Shown: positions 46,104 to 59,330 of the stretch, one piece after another
Layout of the letters: every line of letters starts with the position of its first letter
Position numbering within the stretch: position 1 is the first letter of the stretch
Assembly (NCBI GenBank): GCA_000277445.1
Contig: AJWJ01000084.1
Span: forward strand, 1 to 60,795
Direction of reading: 5' to 3'
From: Polysphondylium violaceum
Lineage: Eukaryota; Evosea; Eumycetozoa; Dictyosteliales; Dictyosteliaceae
DNA: 60,795 bases
Notes under the pieces: model-generated
Databases searched by the model: none
What the model saw: the letters and a program-made list of their open reading frames with translations, nothing else
What the model was told of the DNA's origin: nothing
Translations under genes and position numbers: made by a program

Positions 46104-49100
46104 ATGACATCGACTATAACAACAGCAGGGCTACGTAGTGATGAAGCATTTGCAATCATTAGAGCTATACTCTGTCTTTATTCAGATAATAAACCAACCA
46201 ATATGTTTACAAATGAAAATCAACATATTATAAAAAAGATTTTTAATCTCACAGATTCTCAGTATCATGAGATTAATTCAAAAATATTAGAATATTCACC
46301 TAAACAAGTAAATATAGAGAGCTAAAGAGATATGTCTGTAAAAACTAACGCATTGCATTATAGATTACAAAATCAGAATTAGAATTAAGATATGCATGGA
46401 GAGATAATCATCCAATTTATAAGAGTAAAGCTTTTAAAGATCAAAATGGTCATGAAAGATGGAAAAATGCAGAATTGGAAGATATAAAGAATCTTTTAAA
46501 AGAAACAAATAATATCAATAATAATAATAATGATAATAATAAATATTATCCAACTGTACAAGAAATATTTGGAGCTACATTGAAAAAACATACATTAAAT
46601 AATGGAGCAGATGAAGATAAACAGGTGAAAAATATACATACAGGTTATAAAATCCTTGTAAATGCCTTTATACAATATAGTATGGGTGAATCATATAATA
46701 AGGATCAAAATAACAATATAGCACCTATGAAACCTAGTTTATTAAATTATACTGAATTGGTTACATTGGGATTGTTACCTGAATTTGCTTGGCTATTACA
46801 AGAATATTGTAAATTATATGGTATTAGAGATTTATATAGACATTTAGTGTAAGTTGTTTTTCATAATCAACTACTCAATCAATCAACTAAACAAATTTAA
46901 ATTTAAATTAGAATATTTGAAATATTATCAACTAGATTTGATGATAATCTTGGTCAACTAAGATTATTGTTTGAATGTTTTTTAAAAATAGAGGAAATCA
47001 AAAGAAATCATATTGAAAATATAATAACAGAAGATGAAGAAAACTATTTAAACACTATAGCAACTTGTTTATTGGATAAATTAAAATCTAGACTTGGTAA
47101 TTATAGATTTTGTTTTTCACCAAAAAGTAAAGAAAAACAACTCCCTCAACAACAACAACAAAATGATAAACATAATTCATTTGGATCAACACCTTTATCA
47201 ATTACATTAAATTTAATCAATTGTATTATTACTCATTTGGAATGGTCTGAAATTAATATCAACCATCTCATTATAACAAGTGTTGTTGATGCAAATGAAA
47301 GAGAATATAAAGTATTAAAAGAATATCATGAATCATTACATCAATTGAATCTTAAAGGGAAAGATTATCAAATTATATATACTCTTGCCAAAATTGTTGC
47401 TGAAATTTGTCAAAAATGGATTTCTACTGAAGATGATTATTTTGATCCAATATTTAATTTATATTTATCAAATAATAATAATAATCAAAATAATAATAAT
47501 AATAATAATACAAGTAAAAGAATGCATTTAGAACTTGTTATTGAAACTATATCAAAATATATAAAGAGTGAATTATCAATTATTTCACAAACATATTCAA
47601 AAGAAAATCATACTATAATTAATCCATTGAATGGTAACTCAGAGACATCGCCTTGGATTACTTGTTTGTTTATAGAGCTTTTACCAAATTTAATTAAATT
47701 TAATACTCTAGTATTCAATCTAACTGGAAAGAGTAAATGTATTGCATTGGATGGTGAAATTTTATTTTTAGCAGGTAAATTGGTATTAAATAGAGCAGAG
47801 ATGTTGAACCATTCAATTAAACATCTTATCAACAATCAAAAATGGGAATTAAATGGAAAAGGTGTATTACATACCACTTCTCCAGTTGATTTATTTAGTT
47901 TTATAAATGAAGTGTATAAATCAATTAGAGATGTAGAAAAAAGTTTAGAAATATCTAATAATTTAAATCCATTAACAAGATCATTTGGAACTGTAAGTAG
48001 CTGTAGTTGTCATGATATTTTGAATATCCCACTAATATACTCTTTTTGATATTTATTGTAGTATATTGAAAAAACATTTTTAATGTATGTTAGATCAATT
48101 AGACATGTATTTATATCAACATCATTGGGTAATAGTAAAGATAAAGATAAAGATATTGGTGCAATCACTATGAATATGGATAATCAATCTCTATCAACAA
48201 CACAATTACTTGAACTACTATCAGAAATCAAGAGCATGCAAAATGCTGCTCCAATTGGGACAATTAATCAATTACCATTATTTTTAAATGAAAAGATGTG
48301 TTATCAATGCAATGATCTTGAACATTGTAGATCTGTTTTAGATGACTTTGATAATGAAAGAGGAAATATATTTAAAGAATCTCTTGATGATGTATTTAAA
48401 ATGCTGAAAAATCATTGGAAATTATTATTAAGTTTTATAGTTTCAAGAGTAAGTCTATCTTTTTTATTTCAAAAAGACCGGGATACTAATATTAATATTA
48501 TTTAGATGAATCAATATTTAAAACCAACCATTGAAGATATAGCACTATCAAATACGTCTTGTGACAAATTAATCAATTTTATAGATAATCATCTTGGTAT
48601 TGCATTCAAGAATATGTATCCAAATTTATTTAAAAAGTTTATGAAATATTTATTAAAGCAAATTGTTATTGTAAGTCTAGCTTTATATATATAATGAATA
48701 ATAATAATAATATTAATCTAATATAATAATTATTATAGAATATTAGTAATATATTGTCATCAAAGACATTTCAAAAAAAATGTAATAATATTTCAATGGT
48801 AGTTGATAAATTGAAAGATTTAATTCAAAACATTTCCAGTGTATTTGGTAGCAAAGAAGGATTATCAAATGAATCCATTGGCAATGCAACTAGAAGAGTA
48901 TCAAAATTAGTTGAAATCTATCAATTCCCATCGGAACAATTGATTCAATTTTACAAAGTAATGAAAAAGATAAAGAGTCTAGCAATCTCACCCGACACTG
49001 CTGCCAAAAGTCAAAGTAAAGACAATGATGTATCTTTGGACGAAATTAAACGTGTATTAAAATATCAGCGAGATATTAAAAACAAAGAAATCATTGTATT

Positions 49101-49125
49101 TATGGATTCCAAAGAGTATCCCTAA
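46104..49125 (+). CDS. Large helical protein, possible MUN/Munc13-like; not firmly recognised
   Basis: Six exons, 46104-46307, 46364-46848, 46912-47992, 48062-48448, 48506-48670 and 48739-49125 (902 aa); every junction keeps frame. It is almost entirely predicted alpha-helical with two Asn runs and one Gln run, and no signal peptide or membrane span. Segments such as LLNYTELVTLGLLPEFAWLL, WITCLFIELLPNLIKFNTLV then FNLTGK, and FMKYLLKQIVINISNIL resemble the helical bundles of MUN-domain proteins (Munc13/UNC13, PATROL1), which tether or prime vesicles. This is only a similarity of style. I see no C2 or C1 domain. It lies between the PFK-2 and NOP9 genes, with no functional link evident. Confidence 0.75.
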
Positions 49126-49324
49126 CAAACCAACCTATTGTAATTCTATTTATATCATAAGATATCACACCTGCTGTACCTCTTTCGTTTTTTCAATAAA
49201 AAATAAAATTCAAAAAAAATAAAAATCCATGTTTTTTCGTCTTTTTTTCAATTTTTTTTAATTTTAGGCAGAGCGATCGTATTTTTGATTCATTTGATAT
49301 ATAAACAATAAGTGTTGCAAAGAG

Positions 49325-51927
49325 ATGTCATACTCTGCAAAATACTCTGACGAATGGGCCAGTAACGATAGTGGTAATAGTAATAATGGTGGTAGTGATT
49401 ATAGTAGAGGTGACAGAGGTGGCAGAGGTGGCAGAGGCGGTAGAGGAAGAGGTGGTGGTAGAGGCGGTAGAGGTGGATATGGCGGTGGTGATAGATATAG
49501 CGGAGATGCCAGTGGCGGATATGGCGGTGGTGATAGATACAATAGCAGAGAAGCCGGCGGTGGTAGAGGCGGTAGAGGTGGAAGAGGTGGTAGAGGTGGA
49601 TATGGTGGTGATAGATATAATAAAGGAAACTATAATAACTATCAACAACAAGAAAACTATGATAGTGAACAACAACAACAACAACAACAAGATTATTATG
49701 TAGATAAAAAAGGTAGAAACAATGGTTACAGTAATAGAGATAATGGTTATAATAACAGAGATAATAGCTATAGTAATAATAGAGATAATGGTTACAATAA
49801 CAGAGAAAACAGTTATAATAACAGAGATAATGGTTATAATAATAGAGATGGTTTCAAGAAAAATAATAAATATGAAAACAAGAATAAAAAGAGTAATGAT
49901 GAACAAGATGAAGATGTTGATGTAAATGAATTTCAAGCTTTAAATAGTAAATCAGAAGGTCAATTGGATTTAGATACAAGATCTTATTTCACTAGAATTG
50001 AATCACTTTTAAGTAATAAAAGGAATGGAGAAGATACAATGGATAGTGAAGGTATATAGTGATAAATACATAAATACACACATGCATATACAATATACTT
50101 ATAATAATTAATAATTAGAAATTGAAATTATGATTGAAAATGTTTATAATGAAACCAAAGGTAAAGAGAAATTAGTAGCATGTGATAAGAGAACTAGTTT
50201 TGTATTGGAGACTATTTTCCAAAGATGCAAACAACCAAGTACTCTTGTTAAGTTCTTTACTTCATTTAGTGAAGTTCTTTCATCATTGGTTCAAGATTCA
50301 AATGGTTCAAGAGTAGTTGAAGCACTCTTGCGTTCAACTTTTAAAATTTTAAATAGTGATAAAGAAACTGTTGATTCATTTAATCATACTCTATTTGTTT
50401 TAATTGATGTATGCATAGTATATGATTATGTGATATGTGATAGATATTAATTTAATAATAATCATATTATAGGGATTAATTCAAGATTTCTCAAAGACAA
50501 TTATTAATAAATATGCAACTCATGTTTTCTCATCTGTATTGACCATATTATCTGGATCAATTAAAGTAAAGAAGGCCAAAGAGAATACACAACCACCACC
50601 CAAGAAAAAGTTTAACAAAGATCAACAACAACAACAACAAGAGGAGGAATTAGAGTTTACTGAATTCCAACCTTCGCCCGAATACACTACCAAGTTGGAT
50701 CAAGTATTGGATAGAATTTACAAACACACTACCAGTCAAATGGAAAAGTACTCTACTCAAAAGGAGCCTATTGAATCCTTGAAAACCATATTTGAGGTAC
50801 TCCACAAAACTGGCAGAGAGGAGCAATACAAGAAATGGATTGGCGCATGGATCAAGATCACCTTTGACGACGACAATGAACCCAGCGTGGAAAAGTCTGT
50901 GAAAAAGTCATTTTTTAAATCAATGAAGGATCAATATGGGTCTGTGTTGTGCGAGACATTGGTCAAGACTGCCCCCGAAGACATCTACTCGGGCCTCTTG
51001 ACCATTGTCAAAGACGATTTGGTCGATTTGTGTCAGGACCTCTATGCCAATCACGTCGTCCAGGCTTTTATCGAGAGTCTTCAAACCTCATCACAGTTTC
51101 TCACCCTCATCCAGGGCTGCAAAGAGCACTTTAATGAGTTTCTCGAGATGGGCAGAGGCATGATCGTGCAAAAGCTTTTGGAGGCCTCGAATAAATACCA
51201 CACCTATGAAAAGGAGATTGTCAAGATCCTGTACCTCGCTGTCATCCCCAAAGGCGGCTCCAAGACAGACATTGCCCAATACTTGTTGGAGTTGAAAAAC
51301 AATGTGTCTCAAACTCAGTTGTACTCTACCTGCGGCGCAGTGATCCTCCAGCTCTTATTCAAGTTTCCCGCCGAAGTCAGCAAGGAGGTGATTGCCAGCT
51401 TTATTGACATGGACATTGAGTATCTCGTCTCGCTGTGCATCAACAACATTGGCAGTAAAGTCATGGACGCCTTTCTCGACAACACAGCCATCTCTGCCGC
51501 CCAAAAGAGCGCATTGATCGCCAAATTCAATGGCCACTTTGTCTCGATTGGCGAGGACCGTTACGGCTCCTACTCTATTGAAAAGATGTACAAAATTGCC
51601 GATTTCCATCAAAAAGAGGTCATTGCCACAGAGTTGATGGCCGAAGAGGAGCGTCTCTTCTCCAAGCCATGCGGCCGTTATGTGTTGATGATTTGTCAAA
51701 TCAACAAATACAAAAAGAAAAAAGACTCATGGGCCAAAGAAGAAAACACCAAGGACAAAAAGAGAAAACTCTTTTCCGACATTATCAACGATGACGGTCA
51801 AGACTCTCAATCGGCCAACTCCAAGAAACTCAAACAAGATAAATTCAACTCGTCCAAGAATCAAAAGAAAAAGAATCAAGTTGATGATGACGATGAGATT
51901 GATGAAATCTTTAATAAAAAGAAATAA
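49325..51927 (+). CDS. NOP9-like Pumilio-repeat nucleolar protein with RGG-rich N-terminus
   Basis: Three exons, 49325-50051, 50119-50408 and 50473-51927 (823 aa). The first 220 residues hold many RGG repeats, then NNRDN repeats, typical of nucleolar RNA-binding tails. PUF repeats follow: SFVLETIFQRCKQ, DSNGSRVVEALLRS, KYATHVFSSVLTILSG, QYGSVLCETLVKTAPED, LYANHVVQAFIESL, GAVILQLLFKFPAE, NIGSKVMDAFLDNTA and DRYGSYSIEKMYKIAD. The spacing and the large insert between repeats fit NOP9, required for 18S rRNA processing. The Lys-rich C-terminus is a likely nuclear/nucleolar signal. The coding DNA switches from AT-rich to strongly GC-rich near 50830 and back near 51790. The first exon also opens long false frames on both strands because of the GGN repeats. 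Confidence 0.85.
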
Positions 51928-52573
51928 ACAATATTTATATACACAACATAGATCTCAATCCTTTTACATCCATTATTTTATATGTATAACCAATCTATAT
52001 TTAGATATATATTTTTAACATAAACTTTAGTTTGGATAATTCATCGAGATTGTGTGTGTAAATTTCTGTGGGCGGTGGTTTATTTTTGATTGAAGATATT
52101 TTCGATTTCTAGATAAAAAAATAAAAAAAAATCTTGAAAAAGTTTTTTTTTTATTTTTATTTTTTTTTTTTAAATTTATTATTATCCTCAGTGAAATTTG
52201 GTAGAGAGGGTTGTCCCTACCCCCTTTTTTTTTTTACTCAATCATTTCATTATCATTTTTAAAGACTACCAACCCCATTACCATTCCCTTTGGTATAACT
52301 ACACACGCTAATTTACAGCGCTGACATAATAGGTTGTTACCAAATCCATTCCACCACACCCTATTTAAAGTTTTTTTTTTTTTCACACATCACCCACTTA
52401 AGTGTGTGTTTATGTGTTTGTGTGTTTGTTCTAACATTGCCAACAACAATTTTTACTTTTCGAGCAACTTTTAAAAAGAATAAAAAAAGATTTATACACA
52501 GTCTAGCAATTCAATAGAGTATACAATATAGTCGTAGCACAACTATATCATATATCATATATAATCGAATACA
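51928..52573. other. Intergenic region
   Basis: This 646-bp stretch between same-strand genes contains T runs (52145-52172, 52231-52240, 52371-52383) and a TG/GTGT patch near 52400-52430. No gene is seen. Confidence 0.4.
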
Positions 52574-54209
52574 ATGAGTGCTACGAGTAATAACTTTGAG
52601 TGTAAAACCTCGTTTGAAACCATTGATATAGTTTTGGGGTTTGCACTTACTATTGGTATAGTTATATCTTTTCTTCCACAGGTAATTAGGTTTATTTTAC
52701 ACAGATAGATATATAGATATAATACTGATATATCGATAAATCAAGGTGATAGTAATGATTTTAAGAAAGAATGTAGATGGTCTATCGGTCATTAGTTGTT
52801 GGTTCAACTATGCGAATTGCATGGCTACTTTTTTAAATGTTTTATTTTTAAATTGGTTTGTTTTTGAATGTTGTAATTGGATGGTAAATATAAAGATAAA
52901 TAATTAATTGATTTTAAAATTGATTGAAAAAGATATTAATATACTTTAAATTAGACATCATGGGTCTGTTTTGAAAATTTATTACCAGTGATTCAAATGC
53001 TTTCCCCCTTTTTTTCTACCTTGGTTATGTATGTAAAATAACGATAGATAGATTCATCAAAATCGTTGTTGAAAACTAATTCCTTTTAAAAAAAAAACTA
53101 GATTTATTTTATATGTTATTTATAGACCAAGATTACCACCTTATAAAATTGACGAAAACACTAAAATTAATAGTGAAGAAAATACTGTAAATTATAATAA
53201 TTCAAATATTAATCCAAACAATGATGAACAAAAATCCATCAATAATAATGAAGTTGTGATTGATGATGCTCAACATCTATCTTCTTCACCTTCAATTAAC
53301 AATAATAATAGTAATAGTAATGATAATAGTCCTAGAATTGACAATGATAGTCCATTAAGTCAATCTAGTACAGATGCAATGTTACCACAAAATCAAAAGA
53401 GTAAAAAGAATTTTGTCGATCAAGAATCATTCCATTTGAAAAAAGGGTCAAACAAAATTGAAACATTTTTCATTAAATGTGATTGGTATTCACAACCATT
53501 TTTCTGGGGTAGTATTATTGCTTCCTTTATATTCTTTTTTATTGGTGTAGGCGTTTGTGTTCAATATGGTTCAAAATCAAAATCATTAGAGGGCTATGCT
53601 TTCTCTATGGGTATCTTGGCTTCAGTTTTAGTATTTTTCCAATGGATTCCACAAATTTATACAACTTGGATTTCAGATGTAAGTTTAGATATTTATTTAT
53701 CTACTTATTTATTATTTATACTAATTATTTATTTTAAAAACAAAAAAAAAAAAAAAAAGGAAATTGGTAGTCTAAGTTTATCTTCATTATGTATTCAAGC
53801 TCCTGGTGCATTACTTGTAGTTTATTTCCAATTGGATGCTAAACAAAATTGGTCAACTTGGTTTCCCTATTTAGCTACAGCTGTCCAAGAAATCATTTTA
53901 ATTGTTATTTGTTCCTATTATATTGTAAGAGACAAGAGAAAGAAAAAGAGATTGGCCGCACTTGAACAAGTTCAAGATGCCCAATTGGAACAAGAACAAG
54001 CTGAACAAGTTAAATCAAACATGGACAAAGGTATTGAGCCAGTTGGTGATAAAGAAAATTTTATTTACCACAGCGACAATGTTGATGCTGATATCAATCC
54101 ATCCTCAAATCAATATAATAATGAAATTATTATCAATAACGCCGATAACCTTAATAATCAAATCAATAGCTCCAACAATAATAATTTCAATATAAACTCA
54201 TTTGAATAA
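52574..54209 (+). CDS. PQ-loop membrane transporter (seven-span type)
   Basis: Five exons, 52574-52681, 52746-52883, 52955-53028, 53126-53678 and 53760-54209 (440 aa). The donor at 53029 (GTATGT) and the acceptor at 53125 are chosen because other pairs meet a stop. Two PQ-loop repeats are visible: ALTIGIVISFLPQVIVMILR then NVDGLSVIS, and GILASVLVFFQWIPQIYTTW then GSLSLSSLCIQAPGAL. PQ-loop proteins export amino acids or cystine from lysosomes or act as related transporters. A hydrophilic Asn-rich loop of about 115 residues separates the two repeats, and an acidic/Gln tail then an Asn-rich tail end the protein. The substrate is unknown. Start MSATSNNF at 52574. Confidence 0.85.
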
Positions 54210-54993
54210 ACACCAACACTCATATATAGATATAGATATAGATTTAAACGACTCCACATACGAGGACTTCCAACTCGTTTTTTACTCTTTTGGGGGTCAA
54301 AGGGTCAAAAAGTTAGGTGTAAAAATAAATCAACCAATCAAAATCCGAGACTCTTCGCCAACGCTAATAGACACAGATGGGGGTTCTCCACCAACTTGAG
54401 GAAATTACCATGGTTGAGTGAATTATAGATAACCTTTTTTTTAAAATTCCTATTTTCGTAATTACAAGATCCCGCTTTGGACAGAAAATTTTTAAAAAAA
54501 AAAAACGTCCACCCATTTAGATTTTTTTCAATTTTTTTTTAATTTTTTTTATTAATTAGTATCTTGATTTCTTGACAAATTCGTTTGACGACTCTGTATT
54601 ATTGTATATGTAGTATTTTATTTTATATTATCTAAATCTAAAAGCGACTAAATCAAACAAGCAAGAGAAAACTCCAATGCATATCAATGTGTGTCTATTG
54701 CATCAAATAAGGTCATCATCATCATCATCAACTTTTATATTTTAAAAGCCTCTGAGGTTTGTTTTTGTTTGTTGTAAACACACGTGCTGCTATTTTGTTG
54801 TCGTCATTTTTTGTCGACACTCTTATATTTATTCACACGCACAAACACACACCCGACTATTGTAATATATCTTGTTGTTTCATCGCCCAAACACACATTC
54901 GTTTTTCGAAATTGCCAAATTTAAATTTAAATCCCCACCACACAAATCAAATATTCTACAACAGAATTTATATATATTGTTCAATAATTAAAA
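54210..54993. other. Intergenic region upstream of the histidine kinase
   Basis: This 784-bp stretch contains A/T runs (54490-54550), (ATC)n at 54716-54728 and CA-rich sequence near 54835-54900 that resembles a 5' leader. A short open frame at 54759-55010 is not convincing. Confidence 0.4.
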
Positions 54994-57900
54994 ATGGAAT
55001 TTCACAATAATTTGTATGGAATTGATTCCACTATATCTACAACAAATAAAGAAGTATTAGAGGATAAAAAGGTATCACAAGAGACAACGTCACCAACTCC
55101 TTCACCAATAGTTCTTTCACCACCTCCAATTGTTAAAAATAATAATAATAATATAATTTTAAATAATATAACTCATGAACAATCTACAACCCATCCTCTT
55201 GAATATGTTTTTGAAAAATTTAGAGCTAAAAGTAAATTAAATAGACCATCTTTTATCTATTTTAATAACAAAAAACTATTAGCTGATCATAGAAGTTCAC
55301 CAAAAAATAGAATGGATATTGGTAAATTATTAATTAATAATAATATGGTTGTAGTTTTAAAAATTATATAAATTAATATATAAAAAAAAAAAAGAATAAT
55401 GAAACAGAGGCAGACATCTATGAACAAATATTATCTATACCAAGGGAAGAGTTTTTTGTTGGTATGATTCAATGTTTTAAAAAAGTATTTAAATCTGTTC
55501 AAAGTATTTCAATTTCACAGGTAACAAATGGTAATTCAAACTGTAAAGTTTTGGCAAAGTTATCAAATGGCGATATTGTTACATCTAATGAAGAGTTGTA
55601 TGACATTGGTTCATTGGTAGACAATCAACATTTACCTTTTTTTATCGAAAATAATTATATTAGGATCCCATTATATACTACAAAACTTTATGGTGAAATT
55701 AAAGTTTATCCAATTTCTATGCAAATCGCTGAAAAAATTAGAAGTGATTTATTATTCAAGTAAGTAAAGTTAATATTAAATATTAAATATTAAATATATA
55801 TATTAAAAATAATATTAATAATAATAATTTTTATAGATTTGTAATTAAACATATAGCTCATGAAGTTGAATATAATTTTAATGAAGAAGTTAAAAAAATG
55901 ATTTTAGAATTAAGTTTTGCCTCAACTTCAGATGAATTTTTTACAAGGTTTTCAAAAGAAATATGCAAGATATTTAATTCAACCTTTGCAGGTATAAGTG
56001 TATATAAAAAAGGTAAATTCAAAACTGTTGCCTTTTGTAATCCCTATCAAAGTCTAGATAATTTTGAATATCAATTAAAAGAAACAAATAGATTTATAAA
56101 TTATTATGAGTAATTATATTATTATTATTATTATTATTATTATTTATCTATTTAATATTCTAATTATTAATATTTATAATATAATAGAAATATATATGAT
56201 ATATTTATAAACAAAGATATAATTGAAAAATTTGATGTAACAACTTATATGGATGTACCATTGTTTGACTCTAGAAGAAATTATATAGGAGATATTATTA
56301 TTTTAAATGACAAGGAAATGGATCCAAATATTTTAAATTCACAATTGGTAACATTTATTTCAAATAGAACTTCATTGGAATTAGAGAGAAGAGAAGTACA
56401 AGAAGAACTTGTTATTGCCAAAACACTACTTGATCAATCACCCACATGTAGTTTACTTGTAAATAGAGAGGGTGCCATTACTCGTTCTTTTGGATCTTTT
56501 AATGAAAATTTATTTGGTTTTAAAGAAGGAGACAATATAAAAACCTTTGAAAAAGATAAAGAAATTACAAAGATATTAAAGGAAATTTGTAAAGAAAAGA
56601 ATGATATCGTTGTAGAAACCGAAATTACAAATATAAAGACTGGTTCAACATTCCCAGCCGAGGTGTTTATTAAAGAAATTTTCAATGAAAATAAATCTTT
56701 GGGTCTCATGGTTATCATTAGAGATATTTCAGATAAACAAGTATTGGAAGCAATGAACAAAGAACTTCAAGCTCTATCTCAACAAGAAATTAAAAAAAAT
56801 CAAGAATTGGTCGAAGCAAGAGATAGAGCATTGGCTGCAATTAAAGTAAAATCTCAATTTATGGCAACAATTAGTCATGAAATTAGAACTCCTGTATGTA
56901 TTTGCAAATGTAATAATATATATTATGTTTTTAATTCATAATTATTAATAATTAAATCAGATGAATGGAGTTATAGGTATGGCAGAAATGTTATTAATGA
57001 CAGATTTATCGCCCCAACAATTGGATATTGCAGAAACTATTTATAGATCGGGTGATTTACTTCTAAGTATTACATCTGATATTTTAGACTTTAGTAAAAT
57101 TGAAGCCTCTAGAATGGAACTTGAATTGGTAGAATTTAATTTTCTAGGTTGTGTTGAAGGCATTGTAAATACTATTAGTGTTTCTGTTGGTGAAAAACCA
57201 ATTGAAATGGTTATTTTGATGGAAAAAGATGTTCCCCTAAAAGTGATTGGTGATCCAAACAGATTGGGTCAAATTCTTTTAAATCTAGGCTACAATGCAA
57301 TTAAATACACCAATGAAGGATATATTTTTATTCATATTTCCGTGGTTAATAGATTTCAAAACAAAGTAAAGCTGAAAATCTCTATTCAAGACACTGGTAT
57401 TGGAATTTCAAAAGATAAAGCAAGCTTTCTATTTGAACCATTTTATCAAGGTGACTCTTCTACCACTCGAAAATATGGTGGCACTGGATTGGGTCTAGCC
57501 ATTGTAAAGAGATTATCAAATTTAATGGGTGGTGATGTAGAATTGGAAAAGAGTGATGAAGTCGATCAAAAGAATGGCTCAACATTTAATGTTACATTGG
57601 TTTTTGAAGAAATTGAAGATGAGGCCACCTCCTGTCCATTAATTCTAAGTAATTCAATTCAAAATACCATTAGTTCAATGATTCTATTGGATACTTTTCC
57701 CTTTGGCCGTCAAATAGCACAGAAAAAGTTTAAACAAATCGTAAAGGGATCTATTCATACAACTTGTTACTCTGCCGTTGAAAGATTATTATCGTTGGGT
57801 GATACCAAAGAATCTATTAATATTACAAATCAGCTTGATAAAGATTTGGTTCCTTATCTAGATGACTCTTTATGCTTTATAGCATTGATTCACAGATACA

Positions 57901-58993
57901 ATGACAGTATCACTGACTATATTAAAATAGCAAAGAAATTGGTTCACTTTTATTCATCAAAAATCAAAATCATACTTTTCACCAGTAGATTCTTTTTCAA
58001 GAAAATCTCTAAAAACACTGATTACCATTTACTTACAAAACCAATATTTTTATTTGACGTTGCCAATATATTGGGTAAATGTGCCACCATTGATAAATCC
58101 TCTAAACTCAATGTTTATTTCCAAAGATATCAAAAGCTTATTAAAAACTCTATAGACTTTGAAGAGATAAATACTGTTGACAAGTATAATAACAATGTTG
58201 GAAAACTAAAGAGTTGCACAAAAACTTCATTTACAAATATTGATAAATTGACCACAGCCCCAAACAGCAATCTCTATCCACCAGCTTCTGTTGGCAATGA
58301 TATCATTGATAATATGTTGGTAGATCAATTCTCTCTTATTAAAGCTGATAGTCCAACCTTGGAAAAAAAAATTTGAACAAAAATTAAATACCAATATTGT
58401 TGCTGGAGGAAAAGATATGGAATTTACTCCACCTGTTGATTCAATGGTTCCAAATATTTTTACAACATCGACAACAACAACAACATCTATATCTACTATC
58501 AATAATAATATAAATAGTATCAATGATGAAATGGATCAAGATACTAGACAAAAAATTAAGATTTTATTGGTAGAAGACAACTCTGTAAATCGAAAAGTAA
58601 TTTCAATGCAATTAAAAAAAATTGGGTATGAATGTGATACAGCTGAAAATGGACTTGTTGGTTTTGAAAGATATAAAGAAAATGGATATGATTTAATTTT
58701 AATGGATCTAAACATGCCAGAATGCGACGGTGCTCAAAGTAGTAAACTAATTCGGTCCTACGAAAAGTCATTAAATAGAAATATATCAGCCTATATAGTA
58801 GGTTTATCTGCTACTTGTTTACAAGGCTCAAAGGATTATTGTAAAAATATGGGAATGAATGGTAAGTGTTTTAAATATCATATTGAAATTATATATATTA
58901 ATTTTTAAAAAAACAGAATATGCTGCAAAACCTTTAAAACTTCATATTTTACAAAATATAATCGAGGGATTTTTAAATAAAAAAAGAAAATAA
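54994..58993 (+). CDS. Hybrid sensor histidine kinase (GAF/PAS, HisKA, HATPase, pseudo-receiver, receiver)
   Basis: Six exons: 54994-about 55350, 55395-55759, 55837-56109, 56188-56893, 56961-58861 and 58917-58993 (about 1225 aa). No membrane span is evident, so it is probably cytosolic. A GAF-like region (FASTSDEFFTRFSKEICKIF, about 310-440) precedes a PAS-like one (LLDQSPTCSLLVNREGAI). The phospho-acceptor His lies in MATISHEIRTP (about 562). ATPase boxes: QILLNLGYNAIKYTNEG (N), DTGIGIS (G1), FEPFYQG (F), GGTGLGLAI (G2). A degenerate receiver-like segment precedes the true receiver, which has LLVEDN, the phosphorylated Asp in LILMDLNMP (about 1146) and AAKPL. The frame changes at an A9 run (58364-58372). 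In this lineage such kinases control development through RdeA/RegA phosphorelay; the specific dhk orthologue is not identifiable by eye. Confidence 0.88.
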
Positions 58994-59023
58994 ACCTTAA
59001 ATTTTAATCTTTTGTACGATATA

Positions 59024-59048
59024 ACTAAAGATAGTCTCTATCTTTAGT
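59024..59048. repeat. Perfect palindrome, copy 1
   Basis: ACTAAAGATAG and CTATCTTTAGT pair perfectly around TCT. It lies 31 bp after the histidine kinase stop codon. A near-identical copy is at 59331-59357, and the sequence after both (TCTATTA) is also shared. Confidence 0.8.
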
Positions 59049-59231
59049 CTCTATTATAAACAGAAGTATTGAATATTATCCATTACATCTATGCAAATCT
59101 TTCAGCAGAAAGCTTTTTGTTATTTTATTGGGATGAACAATGAAAGCATGATTTATTTATTTATCTTTTTTACAATTAAATTTCCCACTTTTGGGAGATG
59201 TGAAATTTATAATATAAAATGAGATTGCTAT

Positions 59232-59272
59232 CATGATTTTCAAAACATAAAAACTTTAAATTTATAAAAATA
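59232..59272 (+). repeat. Diverged direct repeat, copy 1
   Basis: CATGATTTTCAAAACATAAA and the following AACTTTAAATTTATAAAAATA are matched with small changes at 60460-60499. Family unknown. Confidence 0.6.
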
Positions 59273-59330
59273 AACATTCAGAAGCCTTTTGTATTTATTG
59301 TGTTTTATTGTCATTCATATATTGGACCAA

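Noticed and set aside
49400-49620. Regular GGN repeats that might suggest a CRISPR-like or satellite array
   Set aside because: The repeats encode RGG motifs in frame; there are no spacers.
49328-49936. Long minus-strand frame rich in Ile/Thr/Ser
   Set aside because: It is the antisense of the RGG and NNRDN repeats of the NOP9-like gene, with no plausible protein character.
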